DNA from: Zizania palustris
Lineage: Eukaryota > Streptophyta > Magnoliopsida > Poales > Poaceae
Assembly: GCA_019279435.1 (NCBI GenBank)
Contig: JAAALK010000286.1
Span: 28,085,712 to 28,149,711 of the forward strand
DNA length: 64,000 nt
Direction of reading: 5' to 3'
The translations under genes and the position numbers were made by a program. Each line of letters begins with the position of its first letter. Position 1 is the stretch's first letter. This document shows positions 44,582-55,190 of this stretch, in pieces. The notes beneath the pieces were generated by a model. That model did not search any database. It saw nothing but the letters and a program-made list of their open reading frames with translations, and was not told where the DNA came from.

Positions 44582-45220
44582 TTAAATAAAAAAGATCCAA
44601 AATTTAAAACATGTATCTAGAATCACTGGAAAACAGGAAACAAAAATAGCGAAAATTAGCTTGTTAGGAACCCATCCAAGATCGTTATAGACCCAACGAA
44701 TTATAAGTTCCCAACCGCGGGTGGAGTGAAATCCAACAAAAAAATCAGTAATTAAAAGAATCAAAAAAGCTTTTATTGGGTCATTTAAGTTATAGAGGAA
44801 TTCCTGAACCCAAGAATTCAAAATAACAAGTTCTTCTTTACCCAGAAAAAAAGAACCACTTAGAATAGCCAAACAGATTATATTTGTCGAGAAATGCAAA
44901 ATGATATTAAGATGATCCTCATTATCTATTTTGGCCAATTGTATTATTTCCTTGTGTCTTCCTATAGGGGGGTTTTGTACATGTATCTTCGGTTTCTCTT
45001 TTATCATTTCGTCCAAGATAAAAAGGTCTTCTAATTCCATGAATCTTTCTAGAACTCTTTTCTCTTGAATAGCAGTTAAGAGAGTTTCGGATTGCCCGGT
45101 ATTCCACCAATTCTTAATCCAAAGTTCCAGACATTTGTTAAAAGAGAAAGAGACCCCCCAAGGCAAAAGTAGGATAAATACAAGATATAGGAAAGAAGGC
45201 AATGCTTTCTTTTTTTTCAT
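44582..45220 (-). pseudogene. cemA: cemA, frameshifted near the C-terminus
   Basis: CemA is a plastid inner-envelope membrane protein linked to proton/CO2 handling. The frame starts MKKKKALPSFLYLVFILLLP and runs 212 residues with three or four hydrophobic segments (LNIILHFSTNIICLAILSGS, LLITDFFVGFHSTRGWELII). It ends in FKFWIFFI at a premature TAA. One base is missing from a T-run; the other frame continues as RLSPSLVVIYHSI toward the normal end. Family length in grasses is about 230. Confidence 0.92.
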
Positions 45221-45659
45221 TTTTGATCTGTAAATTGAGTTGTTAATGAATCCGCTTTATTCGCTGACTCTAGTTCATTCGCTGACCCTATATGATATTT
45301 TTTTCTTTGAAGGAAAAATTCTATAACAAGGTTTGAGACCTTGTATCTATTCCTCTTTTTTGTATACTAGCAGAATTTCATTGTATTGGGTTCTTTCTTA
45401 GATCTAGATGGAGTGGAATAGAGAAATAGAAAAAAAGCCCTTTCGGATGAAAATGGAAGAATATTATGCCATATATCGCGCTTGGACAAAGCAAATTAGA
45501 AGCAATTTTTTCTTATCTTCGTTTGTTCCCCCCTTTAGATAAATACTCGAAAATCCCCTTACAATAATGCAATTTCGAAGGGACCCCCCGTGTTGAGAAA
45601 ACTTTTATTCTTCCAATTCTTCTTCATTCAATTCATTTCAAAAAAAATGCAATTGGTAC
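45221..45659. other. Plastid ycf4-cemA spacer
   Basis: AT-rich plastid intergenic DNA in native order; no gene seen. Confidence 0.75.
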
Positions 45660-46215
45660 TCAAAATACTTCCATTGGTACGCGCAAGAAGTAGGCCAATT
45701 CGGCAGCTTTTTGTTCAATTTCTCGTGGAGTAAAAAACTTCTCATCAGTACGATTCAAGGGAATGGCCCCCTGGCCCCGGATTTCCATATAAAGGATACG
45801 ACGAGGAAAAAGACCCTCTTTAACCTGAATTCTAATTGATTGGATATCCCGCATAAGGAATCGAAGGAAGACGCGACGTTTTATTCCAGGGAATCCCCAA
45901 CGAAAAATGCACACTACTCCTCTTTTCTATCGAATCGGTCATAACCACTGCCTACATTCCACAAAATGGTGCACCACAAGTAAGAGCTAATGAATAAGCC
46001 TGCGATTCCGTAGAAAGACATTACGACCCCCTGTGGAAAAAAAGTATTTGTTGGGATGGAAGTACAGATATAATATTCTTACCAAGATAACTGGAAGTCC
46101 CAACCGCTAAGAATCCTAGTGAACCTAGAAAAAGAATACAGGCCCAGAAAAAATTACCTCTTTTTCGAGAACCTTTTAGAAGTTCTATCCATATGTGTTC
46201 TGATCGCCAATTCAT
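45660..46215 (-). pseudogene. ycf4: ycf4 with two frameshifts
   Basis: Ycf4 is a thylakoid factor for photosystem I assembly. It starts MNWRSEHIWIELLKGSRKRG at 46215, with two membrane spans in the first 90 residues. The first frame breaks at about 46035 (QQILFF then off-frame). Correct text resumes ([20 protein letters not shown]). It breaks again near 45915 by a one-base loss, and the C-terminus MEIRGQGAIPLNRTDEKFFT to RVPMEVF is open to 45660. Confidence 0.93.
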
Positions 46216-46589
46216 ATTAGATATACTAAATCCAGCAGCGGTCGATTGAAATTAAGAGAATAAGCTAAATGATTTTGACTTTACTTTTTTGATTCTGAAA
46301 TTGCCTTCAGCAACTAATACTCCTGTGAAATAATTGGTTAGATACATTGACTTTCTACACTTCATGAAGGCCGGGAGCATGCACTCAATGATGAGAGCCA
46401 TGGAGATGGAGATTGCCATGTGAAGAGGGTTATGTTATGTCATAGTTAATATGATTGCCTACGATGCTTTCTTATGTTCCTGATGCTCTTTGAAATAGTT
46501 GCACTCACCAAGGATCTCGATCATCGATAGTGGGTCTACCAAAGTAGGGTGCCATCTTTTATCTTGACCAGTTGGGGCAGAAGTCGGAA
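46216..46589. other. Plastid flank of ycf4, then unclassified TE junction
   Basis: To about 46355 the DNA looks like the psaI-ycf4 spacer. From there to 46589 it is unclassified nuclear DNA leading into a gypsy fragment. The exact end of the plastid insert is not visible. Confidence 0.5.
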
Positions 46590-47163
46590 TTAATAGTGCC
46601 TCCAAATCTTAAGGGCGTGCACTACGGCGGCTAATTCCAAATCATGGGTCGGATAATTCAACTCATGAGGTCTCAACTGACGGGAGGCATAAGAGATAAC
46701 TTTTCCATCTTGCATAAGAACACATCCCAATCCTTGGCGAGATGCGTCGCAATAGACATGGAAGTCTTTGCGGATATCCAGTAGGGTCAGTATAGGTGCA
46801 GACACCAAACGGGTCTTGAGGGTGCGGAAACTTTCCTCGCATTCAGGAGTCCATTCAAACTTCTCTCCTTTCTGCAATAACTTGGTCATAGGCTTGGCTA
46901 TCTTGGAAAAATTCTCAATAAATCTCCGATAATATCCGGCCAAACCCAGAAAACTTCGTATCTCAGATACGTTCGTGGGTGGCAACCAATCCGTAACTGC
47001 TTCTACGGTGGAAGGGTCTACTGCGATTCCTTGCGCAGAGATGATGTGTCCAAGGAACTTTACTTCTGCCGTCCAAAACTTGCATTTGCTGTACTTGGCA
47101 TACAATTGGTGTTCCCTTAACTTTCCTAAGGTTAACCGGAGGTGAGTCTCGTGCAGGTAGGAT
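46590..47163 (-). pseudogene. Chromovirus-type gypsy RT/RNase H fragment
   Basis: The open text covers YLHETHLRLTLGKLREHQLY (47163 to 47105, frame intact) and then KYSKCKFWTAEVKFLGHIIS, IRSFLGLAGYYRRFIENFSK, LTLLDIRKDFHVYCDASRQG and ISYASRQLRPHELNYPTHDL. This is the RT end and start of RNase H of a chromovirus (Tekay/Reina style). It is truncated on both sides: Copia sequence starts at 47164 and unclassified DNA at 46589. Confidence 0.9.
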
Positions 47164-48064
47164 TCAAATCATTTAGTCGTTTTTTATTAGTACTAATGTT
47201 ATAAACATGTGCATTCTCAAGACTTAGAATGTATAATCCATTCATCAATGGACAAATACCATAGAGCATACCATTCGAGAATATCAAACAATATTTGTTC
47301 TTTATCATGAACTCATAACCTTCTTCCTCCAAACATGAAGAAGTGATAATGTTTTTGCCCAATGCTGAAACATAATAACAATTATTCAATTCTAGAACTA
47401 ATCCAGAGGGTAGTGACAAAGAATAAATGCCAACGGCCAACGCTGTAACCTTTGCACCATTGCCGACGCGAATATCTAGTTCACCTACTGCACACTTTCT
47501 TGACTTACTCAGTCCTTGCAACGATTTGCAAATATGAATCACCAACTCGGTATCAAATACCCATGAATCATTTGGATGACTAGCAAGAATAATTTCAATA
47601 ACATTTATACTTAAAGTAGAAGCGGAAGTCCTACTTCCCTTCTCCCAAAATTCTTCCAAGTCCAATTTGCTATTCCTGAACGATTGACCAGTTTCGCAGG
47701 CAAACAAGGACACTAGGGTACCATACCTATTAGCCTGAGTTTAGCTTTCCAAAATGCCTTGGTGTCCCATAATCATATTATGGACATTCTTGTTCTCATC
47801 TTGCTTCCAAAGCTCAGAGGACAAAGAGGCAGATATGAGACAACTTATATTAAGTGAATCATTCGAGTTCTTCTCACGAGTCCTCCGATCAACTAGTTCA
47901 TTATGATTGGACTCCTCTAAAACATTTTCCTTTTTCTTTCGCTTGAGAAAACATCTCAAGTTTCTAAACCAATCAATAAAATTGTTCCAAAAAGAATCTA
48001 TCGAAAACAAAGAATAAAGTGTTCTTAATAGTTGGTGCCATGGTCTAGAAAAGATTAAATGCAA
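47164..48064 (-). pseudogene. Copia gag end and protease/pre-integrase fragment
   Basis: From right to left: a Gag-like region (47741-48064) with a charged segment (RKKKENVLEESNHNELVDRR), then a protease-like SWVFDTELVIHICKSLQGLS (DT in place of DS/DT-G), LELNNCYYVSALGKNIITSS, and the pre-integrase text NISTNKKRLNDLNPT. It stops before the integrase core, at the chromovirus joint. It matches the missing 5' side of Copia element 2 (24570-27822) in strand and style; common origin is an inference. Confidence 0.75.
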
Positions 48065-48360
48065 GGTTCAACACTATGCAATGTTTGTCTTCTATCCAAT
48101 AAAAGATGTTCCACTATTTTAAAACAACCACTTATCCTCTAATGACAAATAGTGGCACAAGATCCATATTCATTCTAACTCCTAGTGAGCTTTGGCATCA
48201 CTGCTAGAATCAAGGTGACATAGGTAAGCAACACTTTGCTAATCACATTGTATGTGACTCTTGTCATTAGAGAAGCATCCAATGCTCTACGCCAACCCTA
48301 TTCTCAAAGTCCCAAAACCATTTTGATAGCCCCGTTAAGCAAACCAATACTATGCGTGCA
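48065..48360. other. Unclassified, probably Copia 5' leader
   Basis: No frame or motif is convincing. It lies directly upstream (element sense) of the Copia gag fragment, so it may be its leader. It ends abruptly at a Sirevirus LTR end. Confidence 0.4.
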
Positions 48361-48682
48361 GAAGTGCACCAGGTACCCGGATTGGGCCGGCCTGATTCCG
48401 CAGCTCTCTCAGCCTGGAAATCACTCACCGCTCGTGTACCTGAGTCAATCCTGGTCAACAGCCTAGTGGGTCTTCTACTGATTCTGGCCCATGTACCCGG
48501 ATTGGGCCAGCCCGACTTCGCAGCTCTCTCAGCCCGACAGTCGCTCGCTGCCCGTGTACCTGAGTCACACGCGGCCCATGAAACAGCAGATCTCATCTCT
48601 TCTACAGTCCTCTTTGACTATCGTTGACAATGACTCATCACATCTGGAGCCATGAGGCCCACGCTATTCAGCATGGCTCCTC
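48361..48682 (-). repeat. Sirevirus LTR end fragment (322 bp)
   Basis: This is nearly identical to 15197-15518 and 4625-4946, from the TACCCGGATTGGGCC block to the terminal GGCTCCTCA. Only this end of the LTR is present; the TGTAGGACCG end is absent. It is a deletion remnant. Confidence 0.85.
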
Positions 48683-49573
48683 AGCTTTGTCTGGACCAGA
48701 GTACAAGCATGGTGAATCCTGTCGTGACGAAGTCTACTAACGGGGCGTGCGGTCGAAGCAACAGTCTCGCCGAAGGGTGTTCTGGCAACCTCCGAAACCG
48801 ATCTCTCAGCTCCGGACACCTCCGACGAAGTAGCTCCGAACGTGGAAACCTGTAACATAGTGGATTCGAAGTACCAATTCGGCCTGAGGACCGAATTCTG
48901 CTAAGTGTTGCACTAGTGGTGAAGGTAGCAATATGTTACGCAGATTAGCAGATACTTTACAGGCGAAGTAACAAGGGGATAGCAATCTATTACGTAGATT
49001 AACGGATACTTCACAGGCGAAGTAACAAGGCGATAGCAATCTATTACGTAGATTAATGGATACTTCACAGGCGAAGTAACAAGGATTACCATTGTTCTGA
49101 AGTGGCCGTCAGAGGGCTTCCAGGCAAACCCACGAAGAGTACAGAAAAGTAAAGATAAAGTAAATGCGATTCAAAGCTAGGCTTTGTGGTTGATTTTTGT
49201 TGGGGGGGCTTCTGAACTGGCTTCACCTCTATATTTATAGGGGCTAGACCTCTAAGCTAATATGCTATAATTCGGCTAAATAGAGATAAACACTTAGCCA
49301 GAATCGGGTCCAACTCTATCTCTGCCCGAAGTGGGCCTTTGGCCAAGCCTACCGAAGCCTGCTCCTTGGGCCGAAGCTTCGGCGGGGTGGGCCTCCAAAG
49401 GCCCCCTAGCCGAAGGAAGTGGGCTGGCTAGAATCTTTCGGAGCCAATAGCCCAATGGTCCTTCGGCCCTGTAGGGCTTCGGCCTGACCCGAGACATGTG
49501 TATTTTTGGCCCAAATTACCAAAATTGATATTTTGACAATCTTAATCATTGATGCCATTTTTTGCTATCAACA
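48683..49573 (-). repeat. Gypsy LTR related to the one at 2273
   Basis: Read on minus from 49573 it begins TGTTGATAGCAAAAA, then ATGGCATCAATGATTAAG, matching the start at 2273 with changes. A TATA-type box (CCTATAAATATAGAGG on minus) lies at about 49228-49243. It holds a 54-bp tandem repeat. It begins inside the long LTR that follows to the right (after GGAGATG), so it inserted there. The other end is not defined. Confidence 0.7.
48926..49085. repeat. 54-bp tandem repeat, three copies
   Basis: Units start TAGCAAT at 48926, 48980 and 49034 and end with GGCGAAGTAACAAGG. Units 1 and 2 are 54 bp; the third is about 52 bp. They differ by a few bases. Located inside the LTR downstream of its TATA box (element sense), so within the transcribed part. 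Confidence 0.85.
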
Positions 49574-51992
49574 CATCTCCAAGTGGTGCCTCGATTTGGA
49601 ACGCCCCATACCTTAGTTAGGACTTACCCACTAGACTTGTGGTTAGTACAGAAGTATATTGCAATGGATCCCGCAGACCGGTCCTTATAGTGTCCCGGGT
49701 GCTACCGACCAATGCCCTAGCTTGCAACCGGAACACACCATGCTTACACACTTAACCAAAACTCCATAACCAACAGAATTCCAGGGATGAGAGAATAATG
49801 GGATCATATAATAGAATCCAAATCTCTACAACTCGTTTTTACCCAACAGCGGTTGTGTCAATACATTGGACACTATCTAATAACACCATTAATATAGTGA
49901 CAAGGAGTTTAGGCTCAATAGCATGGCTTGGGTTTGCACTTCAAGGTCGGGGATCTAAATAAATATAATGTAAGTCTTTTAATTTTACTAATGCATGTAT
50001 AACCTATGATTTTAGTAATACTTTAAGAAAACTAGATTCAATATGCTCAAAACATTAGTTTGGTGACTTGCCTTGCTCGGCGAAAGGTGATGGTGGAACC
50101 TCTGGCTAGTACTCCGGCTCTTCGACGGCATCGTAGTCTTCTCGATACGAATAAAATAAACATAACATTCAATTAAACAATCCAAAATCACACTACAAGC
50201 ATATAGGTTTTGGATGGGTTAAATTAAGTAAAATAAAGTTATCAAGCTTCTGAAATTATTATCTGAATTTTTAAAATAAATTTTGATGGAGTTATGAATT
50301 TTTCTAAAAAGGAATAAAAATGTACCCTAATGCATTTTAAACTTCCAATTAATTAATAATAAAAAGTTCAGAATAAACCTATTGTTTTTATTGTATAATT
50401 ATGAAGAAAATAAAAAGATAAATTTTCTAAAATTTGAATGGTCAAATTTGGAGTAAATTGAGCAAGTTATGAATTTTTGAAGTTTAAATCAATTTCTTGA
50501 ATTTATTTTAAACCCTAAACAGTCGTCGCTCCACGGTGTGCCATGTCTACCATGAACTCACGCATTGTGCACGTGAGCGAGATCATGGATCGTCGTTGGA
50601 TCGCGATCGGATGCGCGAGGGCGAGGCAGTGGACTTAAGTGAGATTGGACGCACGAGATTGCATGGTACCCCTTTGATCGTATCAGACGACTGAGATTAA
50701 ATCTCGCGTACGCATTAATCTCTATCGCCCGATCGGGATCGTGCGGTCACGATCGAATCCGACACGGCACGAGTACTTTACCCGCACTAGTCATCTTCTT
50801 TGGCGACGGCCGAAGGATGGAGATGGGATAACGGTGAGGGAGATGTCCAGCGGCCCTATCTGAGTGCGGAAATGGAAACAGTCAACTAAGGGGAGCACGA
50901 TGGTACCATTGCGGGGGCCTGAGGTCATCAGGCGGTGGCTGGCGACGTCCGAAGGTGGTGGGACTGTTCGGGTCCTCATCGGCGGTGGAGCTCTGGTGGT
51001 CTTTAGTAGCTATGGAGAGGTGGTCGAGGTCGGGGAGGGGTCGGTGATCACAATGGTGTGGTCGTCGGGGATGGAGAAGGGCTTCGGCAACAACGATCAA
51101 CGGATGAAGCCCGAGCAGGGGTGCGGTGCTAAAAACGGGGTGGCGAGCGTTCTATTCGGCTGGGTGCAATTGGGCGTGAGGGCCGAATGTGGAGGGGTGC
51201 GGGGGTTAAATAGAGGGTGCCGACGGTAAAAATGGTAGGTGTATACATGGAAACCCGATGAGGGGGTTTCCTTATTCCGGTGAGCTGTTGCCATGCAGGC
51301 ATATGGTGATCTTGGGGCGATGATGCGTCAGCGTTAACGGGGAAACCGTCAGCGAATCGTGGGGGTCTTAATGCCGCTGTCAATTTCATGGAAGGGGTCG
51401 GCGGCGAGGGGATCACGGAGCTAGGGTTTTGGCCGAAGGGATTTAGGGGCGGCGGTGCGAGGAAGACGAAGACTAACGAGAGGGGGCCACTGTCAGTGGG
51501 CGGTCGTGGGCATGGGCGCGGCAACGGTCGGGTCTGATGGGTGGGGTCGGGCTCGGTCGTGGGGATTAGCGCCGACAGGTGGGCCTGGCTCGGGCACGCG
51601 CGCGGAGAGAGGGAGGGAGGCACTGGCGAGTGGGGTCTGCGTGTCGGTGAGGGGCGCAGGGTGGAGTGGGCTAGGCTGACTTGCGAAGGGAGAAAGGGGG
51701 AAGAGGGGCCCACTACTGTTAAAATACATTTCTGAATAAAAATAATTGTTGAAATTGATTTAAAATATTTGGGTTGTTTCCAAAGGTGATAAAAATCTGT
51801 AAAAATTCTCAAAAATAGGTCTTGGCCTCCTGATCGTATAGAAATTTTCTCAAGTCCTGGTTTGGGTTATTTCACTAGAGTTTTGTTTATTTGGGCAGTT
51901 TCAGCTTTATAGAAATTCCAAAAATAATTCCTTTTTCAGAAAAATATAATTAAATGGCACTTTTACCTTTTTTGGAAATTTGGGGTGTTACA
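49574..51992 (-). repeat. Partial long gypsy LTR, same family as 20099-23450
   Basis: Read on minus from 51992 it begins TGTAACACCCCAAATTTCC and follows the solo LTR at 20099 for about 2.4 kb, including the GTCCTTATAGTG and CCACAAGTCTA... stretches. It stops at CACTTGGAGATG where the gypsy LTR of 49573 starts. The GC-rich part (50520-51700) produces several long but meaningless frames. Confidence 0.8.
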
Positions 51993-52273
51993 CTGCATAT
52001 GGACGGATGATGTAAATAACGATGGGAGAAAGTAAGGTCGACGAAGTCCTAGGGGGCGGCCTGAACGAAGACACTTACCATCGTGGGCCTCTTCCGGCAA
52101 GGAGTCCGAAGAGCGGGTTGCCACCGGAGATCGGGACGTGTTGAAGAATTCCCCCAGCGAGTTCACCGGGGATACGCCTAGTGCGGCGATCAGCTCGGCC
52201 ACAACATTGGCACTCCCAATCACCTCCGCTAAGGCGTCAGCCAGCCTCCCCAAGGCCAAGCTATCCTCCTTAG
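51993..52273. other. Unclassified DNA between two LTRs
   Basis: 281 bp. On minus it reads as a small alanine/leucine-rich frame (LADALAEVIGSANVVAELIA) that may be a fragment of a gypsy gag, but there is no diagnostic motif. Confidence 0.35.
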
Positions 52274-53761
52274 TGTACGACCGAAAGTAGCGACCAGAGG
52301 GGGGTGAATGGGTGCCTAAAAATTCTTTTGAATCAATGGCCTTCTCCCAACACCCAACGCAACTCGACAAACAATCAGCAGAAGCAAAAACAGATCATAG
52401 GTACTAAAAATAATCTAGCCTAAAAACGATTGGTGTCCTAATTGAAAAGACACCAACAAAGTGTTCAAAGGCAGATCAACAGGTCATTCAACTCACAGGC
52501 ATTTCAAACATCATAAGGACAATCATCACAGGAATTTAACCAAACAAAATAAATGCAGTAAATAAACAGTGCTCACAGATGATTCAACAAACACTCGATG
52601 TGCACTAAAAACACCTAGATGTATCAATAAATATTCATTGTGCAATCTGAAGATAAACTTCTTGCAGCAATTAAATCTATCCAGAAATTAAATGCATGTA
52701 CACGCAAATCGACGATAGGGAGTTATTGTTTGAAATCTGTCGCTGGTTCAAGCATTCCGCCGAATGCTTGCCTGCGTGTGTTGCTCCTGGAGAAGCCTTC
52801 AATGCGCTTCCTTTGTAGACTGAGTGCCACTCTTCGCTCGAGACTTCACGTCGGCCTGGCGACGAGACTACACTGCGCGCCGACGCACAGCTGCCTTCAA
52901 TGCCGAACCAACCACATGCACCGAATGGCTGCCAGCCCGCCACGCTGAGGAATCCCCATCGAACCGGCTAGCGCTCGACACTCGGCTGCTAGGAACAGGC
53001 ACGCGGCCAGCGTCTCGAGCCCTCCGCAAGACTGCAATCACTACACAACTTCCTTCCTGCCACGTGGCACATGGACACAGGAAGAAAACATGAGTAAAAT
53101 GATGAACTCAGATGTTTCTAATTTAGAGAGTTAACCCTAACCCTAGGGGATTGGGGCCTATTTATAGGCAACCCAATAAAAGGGAAAAGATAGATTTACC
53201 CCTAGGGTAAATTACATAGATGCTGAAATAAAAATAGAAAAAGACCAAACTTCCCTTAGGATTTTTATAGACTTGACTAACACAAACTGTGGGCCTAAAA
53301 GGCAAGATAGTAAAATCCTAAATAAAGATAACTTGTCCTGATGCGGAGCATTCGTAGTAGCTACGACTTTGCTTTAGAACGGTCAGATCCAAGATCAGCG
53401 GTCGTCAGTTTTGTGCTGAAACTGACAAAGCGTCCACCGTCTTCGCACCGGGTACCCGGATTGGGCCGGCCCGATTTCGCGGCTCCCTCAGCCCGGCAAT
53501 CGCTCACCGCCCGTGTACTTGAGTCAATCCTGGTCAACAGACCAGTGGATCCTCTGCCGCTCCTAGCCCATGTACTTGGATTGGGCCAGCCTGACTTCAC
53601 AGCTCCTCTGCCCAGCAGTCGCTCACCGCCCGCGTACCTGAGTCACACGTGGCCCAGGCACGGCAGGTCTCATCTTCTCTTCGTCTTCTCTTTGACTTCC
53701 GTTGACAATCACTCATCACATCTGGAGCCATGAGGCCCATTATCTTCATCATGGCTCCTCA
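52274..53761 (-). repeat. Sirevirus-2 3' LTR (1488 bp)
   Basis: TGTACGACCG...GGCTCCTCA on +. It shares both ends and the GTACCCGGATTGGGCC blocks with Sirevirus-1 but is about 450 bp shorter, lacking the TTCGAA-rich middle. The adjoining ATCTCCCCCTTGATG marks the 3' LTR. Confidence 0.88.
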
Positions 53762-55190
53762 ATCTCCCCCTTGATGAGTGCATTGTGAACACCCTCTTCA
53801 TCAGCTCTTCAGAACCTGCAAACATATGTGGAAACACAAAAACAAAACAAAAGAAGATAGAAAAAAGAAAATAAAATAAAAGGTTTAACCCTAATGACCA
53901 AAAGCCAAACAAAAGCCAGAAGACGGTCATTGTGGTTAAACAAAAGTAAAAATTCAACCGACTGCAATCTCAGAATTATCAACAAGGATATCCAAAGAGC
54001 AAGGGCAAAAGAGACTAAGACTCCCCCTGAAACAAATCCTAGAGAAAGCCAAAAACTCCCCCTAAACTCTTCTAAAAGATCAAGTCACCCAAAATTTCTC
54101 CCCTTGTTTTCAATTGGACTCATCAAGTGAGACTAAATGCACTCAAAAGAGACATAGACTCAAACTCCCCCTGAAATGCAGCTCCCCCTCAAAATATGCA
54201 ATGAATGCAACTGGGGTACAGGTGGAGTGTAAAAGCATGCTTCTTAGATATGATTGACTGCAATTACACCATCTAGCAAGTATAGCAAAAGAAAATATTG
54301 TCTAAGACACATGGCATGATCACTGCAACAAATGATATCCAAAGAAAGTCATTAGCACACATTTTTTGATTTTAGCAAATAAAAGCATCACCACATTTTC
54401 TAGTTGACAAGCAAAGTAAAGCATGAGATGCAAAGGCTATCTGATATCTACCAAGATAAGCATTGTCCAGAACAAAGAGCTTCAGTAAACTTGTTATCTT
54501 TTTAATTTTCAGGCTTTTTCTTTTCCTTTTTCATTTTTGCTAGGGGTTATTTGCATGTCAACCTTATGCTAACCGACCAAGTCAAGCCTAGGTGGAACTG
54601 AACCCTCAGAAGCTTAAGACATTGGTCTTAGCATAGATTACACTGTCCTAGTTCATACCAAAGTGCTATGGTAAGCAGTCCAGAACAATGCAATGCGACA
54701 AAGAAAACCCACCTGGATCTTTTCAATTATGCATAAAAAGGCATGTATTTTCATTTTTCTGAATGTTTTATCATTTTTATAGCACATTTTCCATGTTAAA
54801 GAATATAGATGTCCAAGTTGCATATCTGCATCTAAGTAAGGAACTAGCTACCGGGCATGTAAAAAGATAGCAAAAGCATTCAGCCTACACATGCTAGTTA
54901 CCAGAAGCAATGGTGATCATTTTTCAATTTTAAAGCATAAAGGCCATGCATATGACAGATATCAGACATATCATGTGAACTGAAGCAAAGCATTATCATC
55001 GACAAGTATTCAAAAGCATATACTAGCTAGAATAAGTAAAGCAGATCAATCATATAACAGAAGCAAACTCAAAGTGTGATCTGTGAATATGCATGATATG
55101 AACTCACACGAAAAGACTCAAGAAAAGAGTAAAGAAGAAAGAAAACTGACTCAAAATATCCTAAAAAGGATACACAACTCCTAAATCCCC
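53762..55190 (-). other. Sirevirus-2 non-coding 3' region with polypurine tracts
   Basis: Collinear with 4947-6282. CTCCCCCT-type tracts at 53763, 54022, 54056, 54099, 54167 and 54183. No protein-like frame. Confidence 0.75.

Noticed and set aside
27823..46355. Window as a piece of plastid genome
   Set aside because: Gene order does not match plastomes, genes are broken, and a nuclear LTR retrotransposon with target duplication sits inside it. Nuclear insert is the better reading.
48926..49085. Three-unit repeat as a CRISPR array
   Set aside because: The units are contiguous with no spacers, lie in a plant LTR, and there are no cas genes.
51129..51812. 227-residue Pro-rich frame on minus
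   Set aside because: It falls in the partial long LTR, equivalent to the GC-rich part of 20099-23450, and is not the same frame there. Compositional artefact.
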